Assembly (NCBI GenBank): GCA_023213215.1
Contig: CP096136.1
Location: 3,386,724 to 3,450,723 of the forward strand
Reading direction: 5' to 3'
From: Flavobacterium sp. JAD_PAG50586_2
GTDB taxonomy: Bacteria; Bacteroidota; Bacteroidia; Flavobacteriales; Flavobacteriaceae
DNA length: 64,000 bases
Position 1 is the stretch's first letter, and each line of letters begins with the position of its first letter. Under the pieces are notes generated by a model, which did no database searches, was not told where the DNA came from, and was given only the letters and a program-made list of their open reading frames with translations. The position numbers were made by a program, and so were the translations under genes. Positions 26,522 through 35,914 of this stretch are shown in pieces.

Positions 26522-27187
26522 ATGAAGCATATCCTGATAGTGGAAGACGAAGAAGGAATTCTTCAATTCCTAAAACAAGGCTTGGAAGAGGAAAATTACA
26601 TAATCACTGCGGCTAATAACGGTTTAGATGGCTATAATCGCTATCAGTATGGAAATTTTGATTTAGTGATTTTGGATTGGATGCTGCCTAAAATGACCGG
26701 ATTGGAAGTCTGCCAAAAAATAAGGGAAAGTGATGCCAAAACTCCAATTATATTCCTAACCGCGAAAGATACTGTTCAGGAAACAGTGGAAGGTCTGAAG
26801 ACCGGAGCCAACGATTATATTAAAAAACCTTTCAGTTTTGACGAGTTGTTGGAACGGATAAAAGTCCAGCTCAGAGATCCAAACCAACAAGAAATACTAG
26901 AACTTGGACCCATGAAAATCAATGCATTGAGTCGTTCCGTTACAGCGGGTGAAACCGAGATTCCGCTAACACAGAAAGAATTTGATTTGTTGAGCTATCT
27001 GATAAGAAACAAAGGTAGGGTTGTTACAAGAACCGAGATTATTAACGATGTATGGAATATACATTTTGAATATGATACGGGAGTTATTGATGTTTGTATG
27101 AACTCTTTACGTAAAAAATTAAGTCAGCTGGTAGAGGAAGATTACCTCAAAACTATTCGTGGTATGGGTTATATTGCAAAAGATTAA
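26522..27187 (+). CDS. OmpR/PhoB-family response regulator
   Basis: 221 residues: a receiver domain with phospho-acceptor Asp52 in LVILDWMLPK, a conserved Thr/Lys pair (FLTAKD, YIKKPF), then a C-terminal winged-helix DNA-binding domain (LTQKEFDLLSYLIRNKGRVV ... VDVCMNSLRKKL-like segment ... IRGMGYI). It precedes its sensor kinase by 5 bp and is therefore cotranscribed. The closest known relatives regulate metal or envelope stress (CusR/CopR type), but the specificity cannot be read from sequence. Confidence 0.93.
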   Translation: MKHILIVEDEEGILQFLKQGLEEENYIITAANNGLDGYNRYQYGNFDLVILDWMLPKMTGLEVCQKIRESDAKTPIIFLTAKDTVQETVEGLKTGANDYIKKPFSFDELLERIKVQLRDPNQQEILELGPMKINALSRSVTAGETEIPLTQKEFDLLSYLIRNKGRVVTRTEIINDVWNIHFEYDTGVIDVCMNSLRKKLSQLVEEDYLKTIRGMGYIAKD

Positions 27188-27192
27188 ATAAA

Positions 27193-28575
27193 ATGCAGCA
27201 ACTTTCATTTAAAAACAGAATAGCTTCTAATTACCTAATTTCCACTGCATTATTGATTTTTGTGGTCTTTTGTGTTATCTATGCCATAGTGCGATTTAGC
27301 GTCTATATCAAAGTCAACAACGACATTAAATCAGAGGTAACAAAACACTTAAAAGAGATAGAAGTCAAGGAAAACTGTGTGCTTCTGATTCGGGAAAAGC
27401 AATGGAAAAATGTACAATTCAACAAAGTAGATATAAGTCCGGCCTTCATCCAATTTGTAGATGAGTTAGGGGCTTTGGTAGATAAATCTCCCAATTTAAA
27501 ACAGAAACAACTGCAGTATTACCCACAAGCCATTAACAATGTACTGTTTGATGGAAAGCTAGAAAATACTTCAGTAAGACAGATACAAGTTCCTTTGTAT
27601 CAAAATACTAAAATAATTGGCTTTATGATTATTGCCATGTCTTTAGAAGACTCTGCCATGGTTTTGGACAACCTGTTTTTTATTTTGGTCGTTGCTTATC
27701 CGTTAATACTTTTGGTGCTATTCCTTATAGCGCGATTCATCGCCGGAAGGAGCATCAAACCCATCAGTTCTATCATTCAAACTTCCAATATTATTACGAA
27801 AGACAACCTAAAGTCCAGGATTCCGTTACCTGTAAACAAAGACGAACTACACTTGCTATCCAAAACGATAAATAATCTGTTGGACAGAGTGGAGAATGCC
27901 ATCGAGCGTGAAAAGCAGTTTACTTCTGATGCTTCTCATGAACTGCGAACACCATTGGCCGTCATAAAAGGAACGCTGGAAGTTTTAGTAAGAAAACCAC
28001 GTACTCCCGAAGAATATAAGGAAAAAATAGATTTCTGTGTCAGTGAAGTCAACCGACTAAATCATTTGGTGGACGAACTGCTGTTGTTGGCCCGATTTGA
28101 AAATCAAAAGCAATCATTGAAGATGGAGCGTTTATCCCTGAACAATTTGTTGCTGGATGCTATATCGAGGAATTCCACTATCATAAATGAAAAGAAACTG
28201 AACTGTGTGTCCAATTTTGGAAAGGATTTTTATGTCGAAACTGATTCTTACCTGTTTGCCATTGTTATCAATAATATTTTGACAAATGCGGTTAAATATT
28301 CAAAGCCGAATAGTGAAATAAACTTTAGTATTATCGAAACAAATGATGCACTTATCTGCACTGTCGCTGATCATGGAATCGGAATTGCGGAAGAAGATTT
28401 GCAGAAAATATATGACCAGTTTTACCGTTCGAAATCCAATCAACATCCCGAAATTAAAGGGACAGGCTTAGGTTTATCCATTGTTAAACGATTGTGTACT
28501 TTGCTTCAGATAGATCTGCAAATTGAAAGTAAGGAAAATGTGGGAACAAAAGTAATATTTGGCTTTTCTAAATAG
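27193..28575 (+). CDS. Sensor histidine kinase
   Basis: 460 residues. Two membrane segments (about residues 13-34 and 160-180) bracket a ~125-residue periplasmic sensor region, then a HAMP linker (ARFIAGRSIKPISSIIQ), HisKA with His249 in SDASHELRTPLAVIKG and the ATPase domain: N box NNILTNAVKYS, G1 DHGIGIAEEDL, F box QFYRSKS and G2 GTGLGLSIVK. It is the partner of the response regulator 5 bp upstream. The signal is unknown; the arrangement resembles CusS-type kinases. Confidence 0.93.
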   Translation: MQQLSFKNRIASNYLISTALLIFVVFCVIYAIVRFSVYIKVNNDIKSEVTKHLKEIEVKENCVLLIREKQWKNVQFNKVDISPAFIQFVDELGALVDKSPNLKQKQLQYYPQAINNVLFDGKLENTSVRQIQVPLYQNTKIIGFMIIAMSLEDSAMVLDNLFFILVVAYPLILLVLFLIARFIAGRSIKPISSIIQTSNIITKDNLKSRIPLPVNKDELHLLSKTINNLLDRVENAIEREKQFTSDASHELRTPLAVIKGTLEVLVRKPRTPEEYKEKIDFCVSEVNRLNHLVDELLLLARFENQKQSLKMERLSLNNLLLDAISRNSTIINEKKLNCVSNFGKDFYVETDSYLFAIVINNILTNAVKYSKPNSEINFSIIETNDALICTVADHGIGIAEEDLQKIYDQFYRSKSNQHPEIKGTGLGLSIVKRLCTLLQIDLQIESKENVGTKVIFGFSK

Positions 28576-28584
28576 TTTTAAGAG

Positions 28585-28596
28585 TGATATATATCA
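28585..28596. promoter_or_regulatory. Perfect 12-bp palindrome TGATATATATCA
   Basis: A perfect palindrome lies in the 76-bp gap between the kinase gene and the next membrane-protein gene. The TGAT-N4-ATCA layout resembles FNR/CRP-family sites, but the core is simple AT alternation and could be chance. Confidence 0.35.
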
Positions 28597-28651
28597 TATA
28601 TTTTAAGTCAAAATTACGGTAACTTCGATTAATAACTAAAACACACAACTT

Positions 28652-29137
28652 ATGACTGACGCGCATTATCATTTAGTAGTAAACCATTTTCCCATTATTG
28701 GGACAATTTTTGGATTAGGTATTCTAACCGTAGGAATGTTTTTAAAAGAAAATACGGTTAAGAATGTTTCTTATGTGTTATTTATCGTTTCAGCAGTTTT
28801 CGCTGCCTTTAGTATGGGAACTGGAGAAGGAGCAGAGGAAATGGTAGAAGAGATGCCTAACATTGGTAAACATATTATTCACGAACACGAAGAAATAGCC
28901 GAGAAACTGGCTCTGGTTTTATACTTGTTAGGTGTCGTTTCTTTATTGGGATTATATACTAACGTTAAAAATCATAGCAAAGCTAAATTAATCTCATTTT
29001 TGGCATTAACAGTTGCTCTTGTTGCAGTTTTTTTAGCACAACAAGTTGGAACTACGGGAGGTGAAATTCGTCACACCGAAATAAGAAAAGATTACAAAGC
29101 CACTAATACTAGTACAAACGGAGACAACGAGGATTAA
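28652..29137 (+). CDS. Four-helix membrane protein (DUF2231-like)
   Basis: 161 residues with four predicted membrane segments. The start, HYHLVVNHFPIIGTIFG, is close to the DUF2231 signature (H...NHFPI). A His-rich loop, HIIHEHEEIAEKL, lies near residue 72, and GGEIRHTEI follows the last helix. Paired His residues in such small membrane bundles often bind haem, so a redox or electron-transfer role is possible. It lies 76 bp after the two-component system in the same direction and may be its target. The acidic, Thr-rich tail has no known motif. Confidence 0.7.
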   Translation: MTDAHYHLVVNHFPIIGTIFGLGILTVGMFLKENTVKNVSYVLFIVSAVFAAFSMGTGEGAEEMVEEMPNIGKHIIHEHEEIAEKLALVLYLLGVVSLLGLYTNVKNHSKAKLISFLALTVALVAVFLAQQVGTTGGEIRHTEIRKDYKATNTSTNGDNED

Positions 29138-29159
29138 TTTCATTAAAACAGATGATTTG

Positions 29160-29198
29160 AAAAGGCGTGATTGTATTGTCAATTAGGCCTTTTTTTAT
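29160..29198 (+). terminator. Terminator after the DUF2231-like gene
   Basis: AAAAGGC and GCCTTTT form the outer stem, ATTG/CAAT an inner stem, followed by a T run at 29190-29197. Confidence 0.65.
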
Positions 29199-29371
29199 AG
29201 CATTTTCTCAAAAAAAATCAGCTATAAAAGCTATTCTTCAACAACATTTGCATTCTGCTTAAATATCCATATATTTTCGGAAAGGCTTTGTTATAAAATT
29301 GCAAAAAGGTATTTTTACGAAAGTATACGAATTAAGGATAGCTTTCGCAATGAATTTGAAATTAAAAGGAG

Positions 29372-29410
29372 CAAGCCCTGTGGGCTTGAGGTACACAAGC
29401 TTTAGCTTGT
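29372..29410. repeat. Twin hairpin, REP-like (CAAGCCC/GGGCTTG and ACAAGCT/AGCTTGT)
   Basis: CAAGCCC-TGT-GGGCTTG at 29372-29388 is followed six bases later by ACAAGCT-TT-AGCTTGT at 29395-29410. The arms share CAAGC/GCTTG, so left and right arms can also pair with each other. It ends 15 bp before the esterase start, suitable for a dispersed REP-type element or a translational switch. Confidence 0.5.
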
Positions 29411-29425
29411 CATAATAACAGTGGA

Positions 29426-30568
29426 ATGAGTAAAGAACAAGCCAGTGTGGCACAGGATTTAGAAATCAAGAATATCATTGAACCCCAGCTCAATATTATT
29501 TTGACTACAGACGAAGATGATGATCGTCCGGTTTATATATCAGGTAATTTCAATAATTGGGTTACCCAGAATAAGAAGTTTGAAATGGAGAAAGTCGGTC
29601 AAGGCTTATATCACTTTAAATTTGAGTCTGATTTTATTTATCCCGAGGAACTATTATACAAGTTTACCAGAGGTGACTGGAGCGAAGTAGAGATTGATAA
29701 ATACGGAAACCGTACCGAAAACCGTTCCTGCAGAAGCCACAAGGGAGTCCGAAAGGAACACGTTGACAAATGGCGTAAGAACTGGCTGCCTTTCAAATCA
29801 AAATTTTTGCCCAAGGTAAAACTGATTTCTGAAGAGTTTGAAATTCCACAATTGAATAAAACACGCAGGGTATGGGCCTTACTGCCGCATGATTACGACA
29901 AGTCTAACGAAACCTATCCTGTTCTTTACCTTCAGGATGCACAGAACCTATTCAACGAAAAGGCCAAATATGGCAATTGGGAAATCGATAAAAAACTGGC
30001 TGTCATGGCCGAATATAATATTGGTAAAATAATTATCGTCGCCGTAGAGCACGCAGAAAAAGAACGCATTAAGGAATACAATGTTGGGAATACTGTTCTG
30101 GGAAATGGGCAGGGAAAGAAATATATTCGGTTTCTAACTGAAACTCTAAAACCGTTTATCGACACTAATTTCAGAACCAAACCAGACAGAGAGCACACGG
30201 GAATAGGAGGAAGCTCGATGGGAGGATTAGTTAGTATATTTTCGGGAATCATGTATCCTGAAGTTTTTGGAAAACTGATGGTATTTTCGCCATCGCTTTG
30301 GGTTGTACCAAAAATAAAACTATCATTCCTAGATATGGATGAACCGCAGGATACCCGAATTTACCTCTATGCAGGAGGCGATGAAAGCGCCACTATGATT
30401 GACCATGTAAAGAATTTCAAAAAAAGATTACTTAAAAAAGAAGGCTATGCCGATAAAATGAAAGTGCGGTTAAGCCTCAATATGGAAGGCAAACACAACG
30501 AACGCTATTGGAGTGATGAATTCCCAAAAGCCATTGAATGGATGTACTTTAGCACTAAAGAAGAATAA
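29426..30568 (+). CDS. Esterase family protein with N-terminal CBM48-like domain
   Basis: 380 residues. An N-terminal beta-sandwich (VYISGNFNNWVTQNKKFEME ... LLYKFTRGDW, to about residue 105) is followed by an alpha/beta hydrolase of the esterase D/enterochelin-esterase type. The nucleophile lies in GGSSMGGLVS, with Asp and His candidates in YAGGDES and KHNERYW near the C terminus. No signal peptide. It is the first plus-strand gene of the amidoligase cluster, 2 bp before the M17 peptidase. Release or hydrolysis of an ester-linked cluster product is an inference. Confidence 0.82.
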   Translation: MSKEQASVAQDLEIKNIIEPQLNIILTTDEDDDRPVYISGNFNNWVTQNKKFEMEKVGQGLYHFKFESDFIYPEELLYKFTRGDWSEVEIDKYGNRTENRSCRSHKGVRKEHVDKWRKNWLPFKSKFLPKVKLISEEFEIPQLNKTRRVWALLPHDYDKSNETYPVLYLQDAQNLFNEKAKYGNWEIDKKLAVMAEYNIGKIIIVAVEHAEKERIKEYNVGNTVLGNGQGKKYIRFLTETLKPFIDTNFRTKPDREHTGIGGSSMGGLVSIFSGIMYPEVFGKLMVFSPSLWVVPKIKLSFLDMDEPQDTRIYLYAGGDESATMIDHVKNFKKRLLKKEGYADKMKVRLSLNMEGKHNERYWSDEFPKAIEWMYFSTKEE

Positions 30569-30570
30569 CT

Positions 30571-31991
30571 ATGAACATAAAAAAAATACAAAGCCTCGAC
30601 AATTTCACAGGAACAATCCTAATTCCGGTTTTTGAAACTACAGCCAAAAGCATAGTTCCGATAGAATATCACGGTGTTTCCGTTTACTCACAAGTGTTTT
30701 ACGGAAAGAAAGACACGCATTATCTAGTCGAAAAATACGATTGCACTCATGTATTCATTGGTCTCGGAAAAGAACTGGACTATAAATCACTTAAAACCAT
30801 TTTCAGAAGGATTAGTGCAAAGCAAAAAGATAGCTTTGGCAAAAATGTAGCTTTGGTTATTCCGGACGAATTCAATAACAATCAACTGGAAGCTGCGATT
30901 TCCGGCTTAATGTTGGGAACCTACAATCTTGGACATTACAAAAAACGGAACTACATCCATTTTTAAATGATGCTTTTGAATTGAGTTATATTGCCAAAAA
31001 CGATTATCAGGAAACCATTGACAAAGCTATTAAAATAGCCAACGCTCAGCTTCAGACTTTTGCTTTAGTCGATTTACCACCCAATAAAATAACGCCAAAA
31101 TACCTCGCAGATTGGGCAACGGAGACTGGAGAGAGACATGGTTTTGAAGTTACGGTTTTCGGAAAGGATAAATCCACAGAAGTTGGCCTGCACTCGTTTC
31201 TTGCTGTCGGAAAAGGTAGCGCGCAGGAACCACAATTCATCATAATGGAATACAAACCCGATAATGCTAAAAAACATATTGGTCTAGTTGGAAAAGGAAT
31301 CACGTTTGATACTGGCGGACTAAACATCAAAGTGGCCGGAATGGTACAAATGAAATGCGATATGGCTGGCGGAGCAGCTGTTCTTGGTGCGATGAAATTG
31401 ATTTCGGATTTGAAATTGCCTGTTCGGGTAACTGCAATCGTTCCTGCCTGCGAGAATTCGGTTGATGCACAATCATTTTTACCAAGTGATGTAATTCAGA
31501 GTTACGCCGGGCATTCTATTGAAATCATTGATACCGATGCCGAAGGAAGATTGATCCTTGCTGATGGATTGTCATATTTAATCAAAAATTATAAACCCGA
31601 AACTGTAATTGATTTGGCGACACTAACAGGAAGTGTCGTGGGAACTTTAGGTTATGAAGCTGCCGGATTATTTACCAACAACGAAGACTTATCCAAAAGA
31701 TTGCGCGAAGCCGGAGATTCCATTGGCGAGCGATTATGGCAGTTACCGCTTTGGGATGCCTACACTCCGGATATAGAAAGTGAAATTGCCGACATAAAAA
31801 ACTATTCAGGAAAACCCGTGGCCGGAGCAATATCCGCAGCTAAATTCCTCGAGTTCTTTACAGACAAACACACATCCTGGGCACATTTAGATATTGCCGG
31901 TGTGGCATTTGGCGATGATGAATTTGCCAAAACCAAACATGCTACAGCTTATGGAGTTCACTTAATTACAAACTTTATTGAAAATCTATAA
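30571..31991 (+). pseudogene. M17 leucyl aminopeptidase family protein, interrupted by a single-base loss
   Basis: Two frames encode one M17 peptidase: residues 1-124 carry the N-terminal domain, and the second frame the catalytic domain. Adding one A to the A6 run at 30940-30945 converts the early stop into HYKKTELHPFLNDAFELSYIA and gives a 473-residue protein. Metal and active-site segments are GKGITFDTGGLNIK, MKCDMAGGAA and DTDAEGRL, where the classical PepA signature reads NTDAEGRL. The enzyme would remove N-terminal residues from peptides or act on Cys-Gly-type conjugates. It lies 2 bp after an esterase gene and overlaps the ATP-grasp region. The break is probably a sequencing error. Confidence 0.85.
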
Positions 31992-31992
31992 T

Positions 31993-33213
31993 ATGGAAAG
32001 TCCAATCAAAAACTTCATCTGTGTTTCCAATTATTTCAAAGGGAATGACTTTTTGATTAACCTTAAAAAGCAAGGCAATCGTGTGTATTTAATTACAGCG
32101 GAAAAACTTCGCGATAAGCCGTGGGCTGTTGACTATATTGATGAAATCTATTTTATGCCGGGACAGGATATGGATTGGAATATGGAAGAATTACTGGCAG
32201 GAGTCGGAAGCCTAATGCGTCATAAGAAAATCGATGGCATTATTGCTTTGGATGATTTTGATGTAGAGAAAGCAGCATTTTTAAGAGAAAATCTGAGAAT
32301 TGACGGAATGGGTCAAACTACAGGAAGGTATTTTCGTGACAAACTCGCCATGCGGATGAAAGCCAAAGATGCCGGAATTCCGATTCCAGCTTTCAGTTCG
32401 CTTTTTAACGATGAGGAAATCAATCAGTTTGCTGATACCGTTTCACCTCCATGGGTTTTAAAACCTCGTTCGGAAGCTTCGGCATCGGGAATTATGAAAG
32501 TACATTCAAAAGATGAGTTGTGGGAGAAAATACATCAGCTTGGTGATACTAATCGATTGAAATATTTGGTGGAACAGTTTAAGCCTGGAGCAGTATATCA
32601 TTGTGATGGACTGAATTGGAAAGGTAAAACACTTTTCTCAATCACCTCTCAATATCTGGCAACACCAATGGAAATCTCACAAGGCGGAGGCATTTTCAGA
32701 AGCGCCAATATTCCATACAATTCGAAAGACGATAAGGCAATCAAAAAGTTAAACGAACAGGTTCTGAAATCGTTCGGAATGATGCACGGTGCGAATCATA
32801 CCGAATTCATCAAATGCAATGAAGATGGAAAAATCTATTTTCTGGAAACTGCTTCGCGGGTTGGTGGTGCTCATCTTGCCGAAATGGTAGATGCTGCTTC
32901 AGGTGTAAACCTTTGGAAGGAATGGGCCAAAATAGAAGACTGTTTAGTCAAAGGAAAAGAATACAAACTTCCCGAAATCCGAAAGGAATTCGCCGGAATC
33001 GTACTGACATTGTCCAAGTTTGAGCATCCTGATTTATCTGGTTTTGATGATGGAGAAGTTTGCTTCAGAGTGCCATTGGAATACCATGCTGGTTTGATTG
33101 TTAAAAGCGATACTAATGCAAGGGTCCTGGAACTTTTAGACAATTATGCCGAAAGATTAATTCGGGATTTTGCAACGGTTGCACAACAGGAAGCGGTAAA
33201 AAAGCTTCATTAA
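31993..33213 (+). CDS. ATP-grasp ligase
   Basis: 406 residues with the three parts of an ATP-grasp enzyme: an N-terminal preATP-grasp Rossmann-like region (ESPIKNFICVSNYFKGNDFL), a central ATP-binding region (WVLKPRSEASASGIMKVHS, then YLVEQFKPGAVYHCDGLNW) and the metal-binding end (FLETASRVGGAHLAEM, with a NHTEF segment). Such enzymes join a carboxylate to an amine or thiol through an acyl phosphate. The ATG at 31993 is preferred over a TTG at 31978 inside the M17 gene. Part of the amidoligase cluster; substrate unknown. Confidence 0.85.
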   Translation: MESPIKNFICVSNYFKGNDFLINLKKQGNRVYLITAEKLRDKPWAVDYIDEIYFMPGQDMDWNMEELLAGVGSLMRHKKIDGIIALDDFDVEKAAFLRENLRIDGMGQTTGRYFRDKLAMRMKAKDAGIPIPAFSSLFNDEEINQFADTVSPPWVLKPRSEASASGIMKVHSKDELWEKIHQLGDTNRLKYLVEQFKPGAVYHCDGLNWKGKTLFSITSQYLATPMEISQGGGIFRSANIPYNSKDDKAIKKLNEQVLKSFGMMHGANHTEFIKCNEDGKIYFLETASRVGGAHLAEMVDAASGVNLWKEWAKIEDCLVKGKEYKLPEIRKEFAGIVLTLSKFEHPDLSGFDDGEVCFRVPLEYHAGLIVKSDTNARVLELLDNYAERLIRDFATVAQQEAVKKLH

Positions 33214-33216
33214 CAA

Positions 33217-33765
33217 GTGAAAAATAAAATCTACAAAAAGCACAATTTCCACAAACATACTTTCTGCATTTGGAAGGAAGTTCCCTTTAGCGATGTTGCC
33301 GACATGAAAATAAGCTACACAAGCCAGTCAGGTAGCCGTTACATCTTTACTGATGAAGGTTTGTACCGCATTTCCAATCATTGGGGAAGGGTTGCCAACT
33401 GTCATTGGAGGTTGATTCCGTTAGACGAATTTAAAAGCCAGTACAACATTGTAGCATTTGCCAATTGGGATGGGTTTTATTCGAATAATGATGTCTCCAA
33501 ACTGTTTTTCATTAAAGCCGATGTTGCGACACAGGAAGTTAACTTTTATCACAAACAAAGTGTAGAAGACCAAAAGGATATTGTCTTTCGAAACGCAAAG
33601 GAAACGGCAAAAACCATCAGGACGATTAAGGAAGTCCTAACCGAAACCAATTGGGCAAAGTACTTAAATTATCAGGATATTGATGTGTTGAGAAAAGATG
33701 TTGTAAACGAATTGGTTACAACCAACAAGACTTTCATTGAAATTAAAAAGGGCTATCTACAATAA
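33217..33765 (+). CDS. Hypothetical protein of the amidoligase cluster, 182 aa
   Basis: I do not recognise a named family. The protein starts at GTG, 3 bp after the ATP-grasp gene, so it is cotranscribed. It is basic and aromatic-rich at the N terminus (KKHNFHKHTFCIWKEVPF), with a YIFTDEGLYRISNHWGRVANCHWRL core and a charged helical C terminus. No signal peptide or membrane segment. Its fixed place after ATP-grasp and M17 genes suggests an accessory function in the same pathway. It ends 16 bp before a converging gene. Confidence 0.7.
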   Translation: MKNKIYKKHNFHKHTFCIWKEVPFSDVADMKISYTSQSGSRYIFTDEGLYRISNHWGRVANCHWRLIPLDEFKSQYNIVAFANWDGFYSNNDVSKLFFIKADVATQEVNFYHKQSVEDQKDIVFRNAKETAKTIRTIKEVLTETNWAKYLNYQDIDVLRKDVVNELVTTNKTFIEIKKGYLQ

Positions 33766-33781
33766 TTCAAAATTTAGAATA

Positions 33782-34972
33782 TTATTTTTCGAACATCCCA
33801 ACCGTTCCGCCAACCCAATTCTTGTCTTTGTTGAATTTGACGCCAATCATTTCACCACGGCTTAACCGCACTAAATTGGTAGCCAGGATAGGGGAAGGGG
33901 CATCCTTTTTCCAGATGGCGAGTATTCGGACTTCAGCCTTTACTTTTCCGTCAGGCGATTGGATAATGGGTTTGTAGTTTACTTTCTTCTGAAGTATGTA
34001 TAAATCTTTTTCCTTTACGGCTTCAATATCACTTTTTTTGACATGGAAAACCACACCGCTTCCCGAAAATGAAAACAAAGGCTTTAAAACATAATTTTCT
34101 AAATCTTCCGGAATTTCCTTTAGGTCAGATAACAAAGTCGTTTCTATAAAATATTTTCCCTTTAAATAAGGAAGGATGAACTTACTGATCCTGAAAAACC
34201 AATTCGGATGGCCCGCCCATTCCACATCAATATCAGAAGAGAAATCAAAGTTCAGTTTTAGGTCGGTACGCAAATCCAGTTCGTCAAAAATTACACGGTT
34301 ATAGATACGCTTCACCAGCATTTCTTCACCTTTATCATTCTTATAGAAAAGCTGTTGTCCTTTTTGATACAATTCGGTAACGCAAACGATCGGAATGCCT
34401 ATATCGCGATGGCAATAGTAGAAATCAATCTTGGTATTCTGTTTTTCTGGCTCAATTTCAAGGAGGATTACATTTTCCTTAGGATGATTATTGCAGATGG
34501 CTTCCTCAACCAATTGCATGTAAGTTTCAGGAGTAAGTCCACTTAAAAATGGTGTCAGTTCTGACAGAAAAGGGTAGTGGCTGACAAATTTCTTTGACAA
34601 ATGGTATTGAAAATTAAACAGCGAAGGAAATCCCTGAACCTCAATAAGCTTCGGTACAATTTTGCCGTCTTCTTCACAAATGCCAAAATCAATGGCCAAA
34701 AAGGTAGTGTGATTGTCTTCGTTTGGAACTTTTCTGTTCAATTCCAGTGCTCTATCTGTAAGTTTTTTGAAATCATCCTGTTTGATAAAATCAATAATCT
34801 GATTACAACCTTCCAACAATTGCTCCTTAAGTTCATTGCGGATAAAAAACGGAGATTCGCCAATACGAAACGTCACTTCATAGTCAAACTCGGAAGTAAT
34901 ATCCTTTATTAAGTTTTCGTATTTCTCAACCGAAAAGTTATCGTTAAAAAGTTGTCTGTACTTTATGTTCAT
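33782..34972 (-). CDS. ATP-grasp-like protein, 396 aa
   Basis: The C-terminal half resembles an ATP-grasp core: YVLKPLFSFSGSGVVFHV matches the ATP-binding Lys and glycine loop, and KAEVRILAIWK the following strand. The N-terminal half (FRIGESPFFIRNELKEQLLEG) contains DNHTTFLAIDFGICEEDGK, typical of uncharacterised glutathionylspermidine-synthase-like proteins. It starts 4 bp after the glutamine amidotransferase gene and is the last gene of the minus-strand arm of the cluster. A second amide-forming step is inferred; the substrate is unknown. Confidence 0.7.
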   Translation of the reverse strand: MNIKYRQLFNDNFSVEKYENLIKDITSEFDYEVTFRIGESPFFIRNELKEQLLEGCNQIIDFIKQDDFKKLTDRALELNRKVPNEDNHTTFLAIDFGICEEDGKIVPKLIEVQGFPSLFNFQYHLSKKFVSHYPFLSELTPFLSGLTPETYMQLVEEAICNNHPKENVILLEIEPEKQNTKIDFYYCHRDIGIPIVCVTELYQKGQQLFYKNDKGEEMLVKRIYNRVIFDELDLRTDLKLNFDFSSDIDVEWAGHPNWFFRISKFILPYLKGKYFIETTLLSDLKEIPEDLENYVLKPLFSFSGSGVVFHVKKSDIEAVKEKDLYILQKKVNYKPIIQSPDGKVKAEVRILAIWKKDAPSPILATNLVRLSRGEMIGVKFNKDKNWVGGTVGMFEK

Positions 34973-34976
34973 ATCA

Positions 34977-35804
34977 CTAATTGGATAGAATTTTCCGGGT
35001 CTTAATCAAATCATTTATAGCAACGCGCAGGAAGTTAGGAATAATCGTTTCGTTGGTTTTATAGATTTTATCTTCGTCCAATAAATCCTCAAGCATGTCG
35101 CGGAATTTCGTTTTTCCTTTCATTTCAATGATTCTTTCACGCTTTTCCTTATTTTTTAAATTGGCGATAAAGCTTAACGCATCGGCTTCGGGGTGGAATT
35201 GCAGGCCAACAAACTCATCCGAAAAACGAACACCCATAATAGCACGCTCGTATTCTTTGTGATCCCTTATTTTCTCTAACGAAATTATCATTGCGCCTTT
35301 CTTGCTGAAGATACTCAGCTTTGGCTGCACGACCTGATAATCACGGCTGTCAATGGCATAAAATGGATTATTCAAACCTTCAAGGATTGGGTCGTTCATT
35401 CCGGCCTCGGTTTTATGGATGGTCATTACACCGAAAGAGGTTGATTTTCGCTTAGTGATTTCGGCCAAACCAAAATGATGGCAGGCCATTTGAAATGAAT
35501 GACAGATGAATAAAACGTGTTTCTTTACTTTTTGTTCTTTGTTCCAATTCCATATACTATCAATGAAATCGTAGTATTTCAAATCCCAGTTGCCATTGCC
35601 TTCTAAAGGATTTCCCGGTCCGCCTGTAGAAATATATATATCGAACTTTTCAATGTTGGGAAACTCACTTTTCCCACGTACATCAAAAATCTGAAACGTA
35701 ACTATCTGGTTAAATCTATTGATAATGTCAATGATACAACGCATTCCCTGATTGGGTTCTCCGTCATACATATCTAAAACTGCTATTCGAATTTGGTGGC
35801 TCAT
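34977..35804 (-). CDS. Class I glutamine amidotransferase-like protein
   Basis: 275 residues with a class I GATase fold: an oxyanion-type STGGPGNP, the nucleophile Cys in FICHSFQMA near residue 100 and the His-Glu pair in LQFHPEAD. The last ~70 residues (KFRDMLEDLLDEDKIYK) are an extra helical tail. Similar sequences are often labelled GMP synthase, but no ATP-pyrophosphatase domain is present, so it is not GuaA. It may release ammonia from glutamine, or hydrolyse a gamma-glutamyl amide, for the neighbouring ligases, 4 bp from an ATP-grasp-like gene and 110 bp from the GCS2 gene. Confidence 0.8.
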   Translation of the reverse strand: MSHQIRIAVLDMYDGEPNQGMRCIIDIINRFNQIVTFQIFDVRGKSEFPNIEKFDIYISTGGPGNPLEGNGNWDLKYYDFIDSIWNWNKEQKVKKHVLFICHSFQMACHHFGLAEITKRKSTSFGVMTIHKTEAGMNDPILEGLNNPFYAIDSRDYQVVQPKLSIFSKKGAMIISLEKIRDHKEYERAIMGVRFSDEFVGLQFHPEADALSFIANLKNKEKRERIIEMKGKTKFRDMLEDLLDEDKIYKTNETIIPNFLRVAINDLIKTRKILSN

Positions 35805-35829
35805 TTTTTAGTTTAAGGTGCAAATTTAA

Positions 35830-35910
35830 GTAAATAGTGTTCAGTGTTCAGCTATAAGTATCCAGTTTTTCATTTTTTACTGATTACTAATTACTGCCAA
35901 CTGATCACTT
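35830..35910. repeat. GTTCAGTGTTCAG / ACTGATTACTAATTACTG repeat patch
   Basis: The 110-bp gap between the GATase and GCS2 genes is made of short direct repeats, including the reverse form of the CTGAACACTGAA motif seen at 9801-9843 and 59735-59797. Confidence 0.5.
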
Positions 35911-35914
35911 GATT

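Noticed and set aside
30940..30966. Programmed frameshift in the M17 peptidase
   Set aside because: No stimulatory structure seen, and the same one-base loss occurs at five other homopolymers, so assembly error is simpler.
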